From NCBI GenBank assembly GCA_910579725.1, contig CAJTUD010000067.1, forward strand, positions 1-8,291: DNA of 8,291 bases. Direction: 5' to 3'. The notes below the pieces were generated by a model. The model was not told where the DNA came from and searched no databases. It saw only the letters and a program-made list of their open reading frames with translations. Origin of the DNA: an uncultured Oscillospiraceae bacterium (GTDB lineage: Bacteria > Bacillota > Clostridia > Oscillospirales > Oscillospiraceae). Each line of letters starts with the position of its first letter. The stretch's first letter is position 1. Below, one piece after another: positions 5,648 through 8,291 of this stretch. Both the position numbers and the translations under genes were made by a program.

Positions 5648-6229
5648 CTATTCCTCCCCATAGAGCAGCGCAAAGGTCTCATAGTGGTCCTCGGTATAGT
5701 AAATCCGCCCGTCGTCAGAGTACACCAGCCGCTTCGCGCCCCGGCTGTTCTCCCCGATGGTATCAATGTCACATTCGTGGTAGCTCCCGTCGGGCAGCAC
5801 ACCCTCCCGGTTTCCGAACCGGTCCCCGCCAATGGCGCAGCCCGGGGCGTATTTTTCCACCGACCCGCCGGACCACCCCAGTTCTCTGGCTTCATTCTTG
5901 GTGATGTAATTCTCCGGGAGATGTCCGTAAGTATAGAGGTACAGCGACACATCCTCCGCGCTGTTGTAGGTTCCGTCCTCCGAGATGTCCGCTCCAGCGT
6001 CTTCATAGAGCAGATCCTCCTCTGCGGAGGCAGTTTCGGGGTCCGCTTCTTCGTCCTCCGGCAGGACCTCCCAACCGGAAGCACTCTCCGTCTCCTCATC
6101 TCCTATAAAAACAGCCGTAGGCCCATCCGCGCCCCCGATACTTCCAATATCCGCACCGCAGCCAGTCAGACTCAGCAGCACCGCCAGCGCCGCAGCCAGT
6201 GCGCCGCCTCTGTTCCTCCAGTTTTTCAT
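5648..6229 (-). CDS. Barnase-family ribonuclease with lipoprotein signal
   Basis: 193-aa exported guanyl-specific ribonuclease (PF00545). Residues 1-24 are a lipoprotein signal peptide: basic start, hydrophobic core, lipobox LTGC with Cys24. IGSIGGADGPTAVFIG (28-43) and a long acidic linker (about 44-95) follow. The domain from about 103 to the end matches barnase: LPENYITKNEARELGW, APGCAIGGDRFGNREG, then DHYETF. Barnase catalytic residues are all present by alignment: K111 (Lys27), D136 (Asp54), E152 (Glu73, base), R163 (Arg83), R167 (Arg87), H182 (His102, acid). The enzyme is thus probably active and tethered outside the membrane, unless released. ATG 6229 follows AAGGAGAG at nine bases. 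Its inhibitor gene is directly downstream. Defence, competition or scavenging of RNA are all possible. Confidence 0.92.
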   Translation of the reverse strand: MKNWRNRGGALAAALAVLLSLTGCGADIGSIGGADGPTAVFIGDEETESASGWEVLPEDEEADPETASAEEDLLYEDAGADISEDGTYNSAEDVSLYLYTYGHLPENYITKNEARELGWSGGSVEKYAPGCAIGGDRFGNREGVLPDGSYHECDIDTIGENSRGAKRLVYSDDGRIYYTEDHYETFALLYGEE

Positions 6230-6279
6230 ATCTGATCTCTCCTTTTGTCAACCCGGCCCCTCGGCCTGTATGATTGCAT

Positions 6280-6308
6280 ATTATAGTATATTTCTCTCTT
6301 TGAATCAA
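6280..6308 (-). promoter_or_regulatory. Sigma-A promoter of the barnase-barstar operon
   Basis: On the minus strand TTGATT (6303-6308) and TATAAT (6280-6285) are separated by exactly 17 bases. Predicted transcription starts near 6273, giving a leader of about 44 nt. The leader contains a small GGCC-GAGG-GGCC hairpin (6255-6266), just upstream of the ribosome site. Confidence 0.88.
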
Positions 6309-6417
6309 CACTTCCCGATTGCAAATCTTCTGGAAATCAGCTATACCGGGACCTCACACGAAAGGAGTTGGCACTATACCCCTCTTTGACGCTTTAGGGA
6401 GCTTACTTCCTGAAAAC

Positions 6418-6512
6418 ACGTTCCCCCACATTGTGCGCAGCTGCGCATAATATGGTTCCCGGCCACTCGATGTGATCCGGGAACCATCGCCGCACATGCC
6501 GCAGGGAAACGT
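6418..6512. repeat. Nested inverted repeats in the permease-barnase intergenic region
   Basis: ACGTTCCC (6418-6425) can pair with GGGAAACGT (6504-6512, one bulged A), and TGTGCG (6432-6437) with CGCACA (6491-6496). Inside, an 11-bp stem is formed by 6452-6462 and 6477-6487, and TGCGCAGCTGCGCA (6434-6447) is a competing perfect palindrome. The bases between 6311 and 6418 show no gene and no other structure I recognise. The nested pairing suggests a folded RNA or a palindromic repeat unit. Confidence 0.55.
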
Positions 6513-6552
6513 TCTGCATTCTTTGCCGCCTATAGGCGGCAAAGAATGCAGA
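6513..6552. repeat. Perfect 40-nt palindrome downstream of the permease gene
   Basis: Two perfect 18-bp arms (6513-6530 and 6535-6552) flank TATA, itself a palindrome. It starts 20 bases after the permease stop, so it may stop that transcript or protect its 3' end. The T-run (6557-6561) lies on the plus-strand side, where no gene is seen to need termination. Confidence 0.8.
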
Positions 6553-6571
6553 TGGCTTTTTCATACAAGAA

Positions 6572-7930
6572 TTACTGGTGAATCCCCCGATTCTGATCTC
6601 CGGCGGGATTGGATCCAAATTCGTAGTCGTTGCCGGGAAGTGCCGCGTTGAGCACAATGCCCGCAATGGCGGCAATTGCCAAGGCTGTCAATGTCACAGA
6701 GGTTCCGCCGACGGTAAACGTCAATCCTCCGGAGAAACCCAAGCCACAAACCAGAATCACAGCCGCAATAATAAGATTCCGCGAGTTGGTGAAGTCCACC
6801 TGATTTTCCACAATGTTGCGCACGCCGATGGCGGAGATCATGCCGTAGAGCATGAAACTGATGCCGCCCACAATAGCGGTGGGCATAGAGCCAATGACGC
6901 CGCTCATTTTGGGAATAAAGCCCAGAATCACCGCGTATATGGCCGCCAACCGGATCACCTTGGGATCAAAAACCCGGGAGAGCACCAGCACGCCGGTATT
7001 CTCGCCATAAGTGGTGTTGGCGGGGCCGCCGAACATACCAGACAGGGAGGTAGCCAGACCATCGCCAATCAGCGTGCGGTGAAGGCCGGGATCTTCGATA
7101 AAGTTCTCCCCCACGGTGGCAGAGATGGCGGACATGTCGCCAATGTGTTCCATCATGGCGGCGATGGCAATGGGGGCCATGACCAGAATGGCAGAGAGGT
7201 CAAACCTAGCAATCTGGAACGGCGGCAGGCCCAGCCACCCGGCATCGGCGATGGCAGCATAGTTGAGAATGGCGGAGCCATCGGCGTTGGTCATGCCGCA
7301 GGCGTTCATGATGACGGCGGCAACATAGGAGATAACCACGCCCAACAGGATGGGGATAATTTTGAACATGCCCTTGCCCCAGATATTGAAGACAATAATC
7401 ACTGCCAGCGCAATAAGAGCCAGCGGCCAGCACTGGGCGGCGTTGCTCACCGCGGAGGGAGCCAGATTCAGACCAATGCAGATGATAATTGGCCCCGTCA
7501 CCACAGGAGGCAGGAAACGCATGACTTTTCTGACGCCCACCGCCTTTACCAGCAGGGCCAGAATCAGATACAGCAGACCGGCCGCCACAATGCCGCCGCA
7601 GGCGTAAGCCAGCTTGTCCGCCGCTTCCATACCGGCGTAGATACCCTGGTCCATCTTGCTCATGGTTTCAAAGCCGCCAAGGAAAGCAAAAGAGGAACCC
7701 AGGAAGGCAGGAACCTTCAGCTTGGAACACACGTGGAAGAACAGCGTACCCACCCCGGCAAAGAACAGAGTGGTCTGGATGTTCAGGGGAAGTCCGTAGG
7801 AGCTGCTGACGATAATGGGAACCAGAATGGTGGCGCCAAACATGGCGAACATGTGCTGGACGCCCAGCAGCAGCATCTTGGGCACGCCCAGCTGCCGCGC
7901 GTCGCGGATGGCTTCGGTGTTTTCTTTCAT
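6572..7930 (-). CDS. uraA: NCS2-family nucleobase permease (uracil/xanthine permease, UraA-like)
   Basis: 452-aa integral membrane protein of the nucleobase:cation symporter-2 family, importing uracil or possibly xanthine with protons. Family marks: GVQHMFAMFGATILVP (23-38) with the conserved Gln-His; GLNLAPSAV; EHIGD (261-265); GGPANTTYGENTGV (302-314), where E310 corresponds to the second substrate-binding glutamate of UraA; and about 14 hydrophobic segments. In UraA the EHIGD position reads EHIGH, so one known substrate-site residue is Asp here; the uracil call is therefore likely but not certain. ATG 7930 is chosen over the in-frame ATG at 8005 because GGGAG is properly spaced upstream and the extra stretch covers leader elements. 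The gene stands alone, with its own promoter and a leader containing an intrinsic terminator, as expected for nucleotide-responsive control. Confidence 0.9.
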   Translation of the reverse strand: MKENTEAIRDARQLGVPKMLLLGVQHMFAMFGATILVPIIVSSSYGLPLNIQTTLFFAGVGTLFFHVCSKLKVPAFLGSSFAFLGGFETMSKMDQGIYAGMEAADKLAYACGGIVAAGLLYLILALLVKAVGVRKVMRFLPPVVTGPIIICIGLNLAPSAVSNAAQCWPLALIALAVIIVFNIWGKGMFKIIPILLGVVISYVAAVIMNACGMTNADGSAILNYAAIADAGWLGLPPFQIARFDLSAILVMAPIAIAAMMEHIGDMSAISATVGENFIEDPGLHRTLIGDGLATSLSGMFGGPANTTYGENTGVLVLSRVFDPKVIRLAAIYAVILGFIPKMSGVIGSMPTAIVGGISFMLYGMISAIGVRNIVENQVDFTNSRNLIIAAVILVCGLGFSGGLTFTVGGTSVTLTALAIAAIAGIVLNAALPGNDYEFGSNPAGDQNRGIHQ

Positions 7931-7987
7931 AGATTTTCTCCCTTCTCTTCCGGCGGCTCCGGCAGGGAAACCGCCCTGTTTTTGCGC

Positions 7988-8018
7988 AAAAAAAGAGACG
8001 ATCAATCACTTGACCGTC
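7988..8018 (-). terminator. Leader terminator (attenuator candidate) upstream of the permease
   Basis: On the minus strand a 9-bp stem (8010-8018 with 7997-8005, one G-U pair) closes on a GTGA tetraloop, followed by TCTTTTTTT (7988-7996). This is a complete intrinsic terminator located about 60 bases before the permease start and downstream of its promoter, so most transcripts should stop here unless read-through is allowed. Confidence 0.8.
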
Positions 8019-8022
8019 AACA

Positions 8023-8102
8023 GAAATGAGGGAACGAAAAAGAGAGGCCAGAGGCCGGGTGTTTCCGCATCATAAAAAGCCCACTCTTCGTCATCTCATT
8101 CC
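8023..8102 (-). promoter_or_regulatory. Folded leader segment upstream of the attenuator
   Basis: GGAATGAG (8095-8102) can pair with CTCATTTC (8023-8030), and ACGAAGAG (8084-8091) with CTCTTTTTCGT (8034-8044, bulged Ts), enclosing about 39 nt. A long closing stem followed within four bases by a terminator resembles the layout of a riboswitch or protein-controlled attenuator. I recognise no known aptamer, and no PyrR-type AGUCC-GAGAGG box is on this strand. Confidence 0.4.
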
Positions 8103-8126
8103 ACTCCCTTCTCCGCATTGTCCCAT

Positions 8127-8155
8127 ATGATACCAGAAGACCTGCGCCTGCGCAA
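8127..8155 (-). promoter_or_regulatory. uraA: Promoter of the permease gene
   Basis: On the minus strand TTGCGC (8150-8155) and TATCAT (8127-8132) are spaced by 17 bases. The -10 matches consensus at five of six positions, the -35 at three or four. Predicted start is near 8120, giving a leader of about 190 nt. Confidence 0.65.
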
Positions 8156-8183
8156 GAGAAAAATGACGCCAATTCCATATTTC

Positions 8184-8196
8184 TGTCAATTTGACA
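8184..8196. promoter_or_regulatory. Palindrome TGTCAA-T-TTGACA, possible operator
   Basis: A perfect 6+1+6 inverted repeat, extended on both sides by TTC/GAA-like bases with a one-base shift, lies about 29 bases upstream of the permease -35. It is placed like an activator or repressor site. The rest of the right edge (8197-8291) shows no gene or structure I can support. Confidence 0.35.
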
Positions 8197-8291
8197 AGAA
8201 CTATCGGTGGAAGAGGACGGGTTATAGATCAATATTGCACAAGCAAGAGAGTGTGCAGAGCATGTGAAGCACGAGGCGGCCGCCGGATTCC

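Noticed and set aside
6578..8029. Very long plus-strand open frame (483 codons) antisense to the permease
   Set aside because: It is the antisense shadow of a clear NCS2 permease; its His/Gly/Gln-rich translation is the mirror of membrane-protein codons, and it has no family resemblance.
8036..8062. PyrR-binding box (AGAGAGGCC-like) near the permease leader
   Set aside because: The match lies on the plus strand, whereas the leader is transcribed from the minus strand, and the rest of the consensus is missing.
8276..8283. NotI site GCGGCCGC at the right edge as cloning-vector residue
   Set aside because: Surrounding bases do not resemble a polylinker or vector, and such a site is expected occasionally in GC-rich DNA.

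Overview
The window looks like the chromosome of a GC-rich, gut-type Clostridia (Firmicutes; Oscillospiraceae/Flavonifractor-like is my best guess). This rests on strong AGGAGG-type ribosome sites, a consensus sigma-A promoter, a TnpX/TndX-style large serine recombinase with a C-terminal DUF4368-like domain, a Clostridia-type relaxase/MobC pair, and a lipoprotein barnase. I assign no species.

Left part (1 to about 3530, genes on the minus strand): the recombination and mobilization end of an integrative mobilizable element that runs off the left edge. In transcription order it holds a large serine recombinase with its own terminator, a roughly 300-base non-coding stretch with a hairpin (candidate oriT), a 69-aa helix-turn-helix-like protein, MobC, a hairpin/T-tract, and a relaxase cut by the window edge. 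The recombinase lacks its N-terminal segment with the catalytic serine: in-frame homology stops at about 3525 and a stop codon lies just upstream. The element therefore looks unable to excise by itself, though its mobilization genes look intact.

Junction region (about 3530-4625): GC-rich, hairpin-rich sequence without a convincing gene contains two palindromes sharing the core GGTATATACC, 99 bp apart. A sharp change to AT-rich DNA follows, carrying one plus-strand gene for an iron-sulfur flavoprotein-like NAD(P)H/FMN reductase. A 12-bp hairpin closes this stretch.

Right part (4625-8291): apparent resident chromosome. It starts with a headless small coding fragment that shares the K-S-R-x-E-N motif with the intact small membrane protein gene directly downstream (DUF6442-like), so the foreign DNA seems to have landed in, or eroded, a tandem paralogue. 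The intact membrane protein gene overlaps a short XRE-type regulator gene by one base. Convergent to these is a minus-strand operon of a lipoprotein barnase-family ribonuclease and its barstar-family inhibitor, with a textbook promoter. Last comes an NCS2-family uracil/xanthine permease gene (minus strand) with a roughly 190-nt leader ending in a strong intrinsic terminator, which suggests transcription attenuation. Between permease and barnase lies a palindrome-rich intergenic stretch with a perfect 40-nt palindrome.

No wholly new system is evident. The best leads are the decapitated recombinase, the possible attenuator/riboswitch-like leader, the palindromic intergenic structure, and the tethered RNase with its inhibitor.
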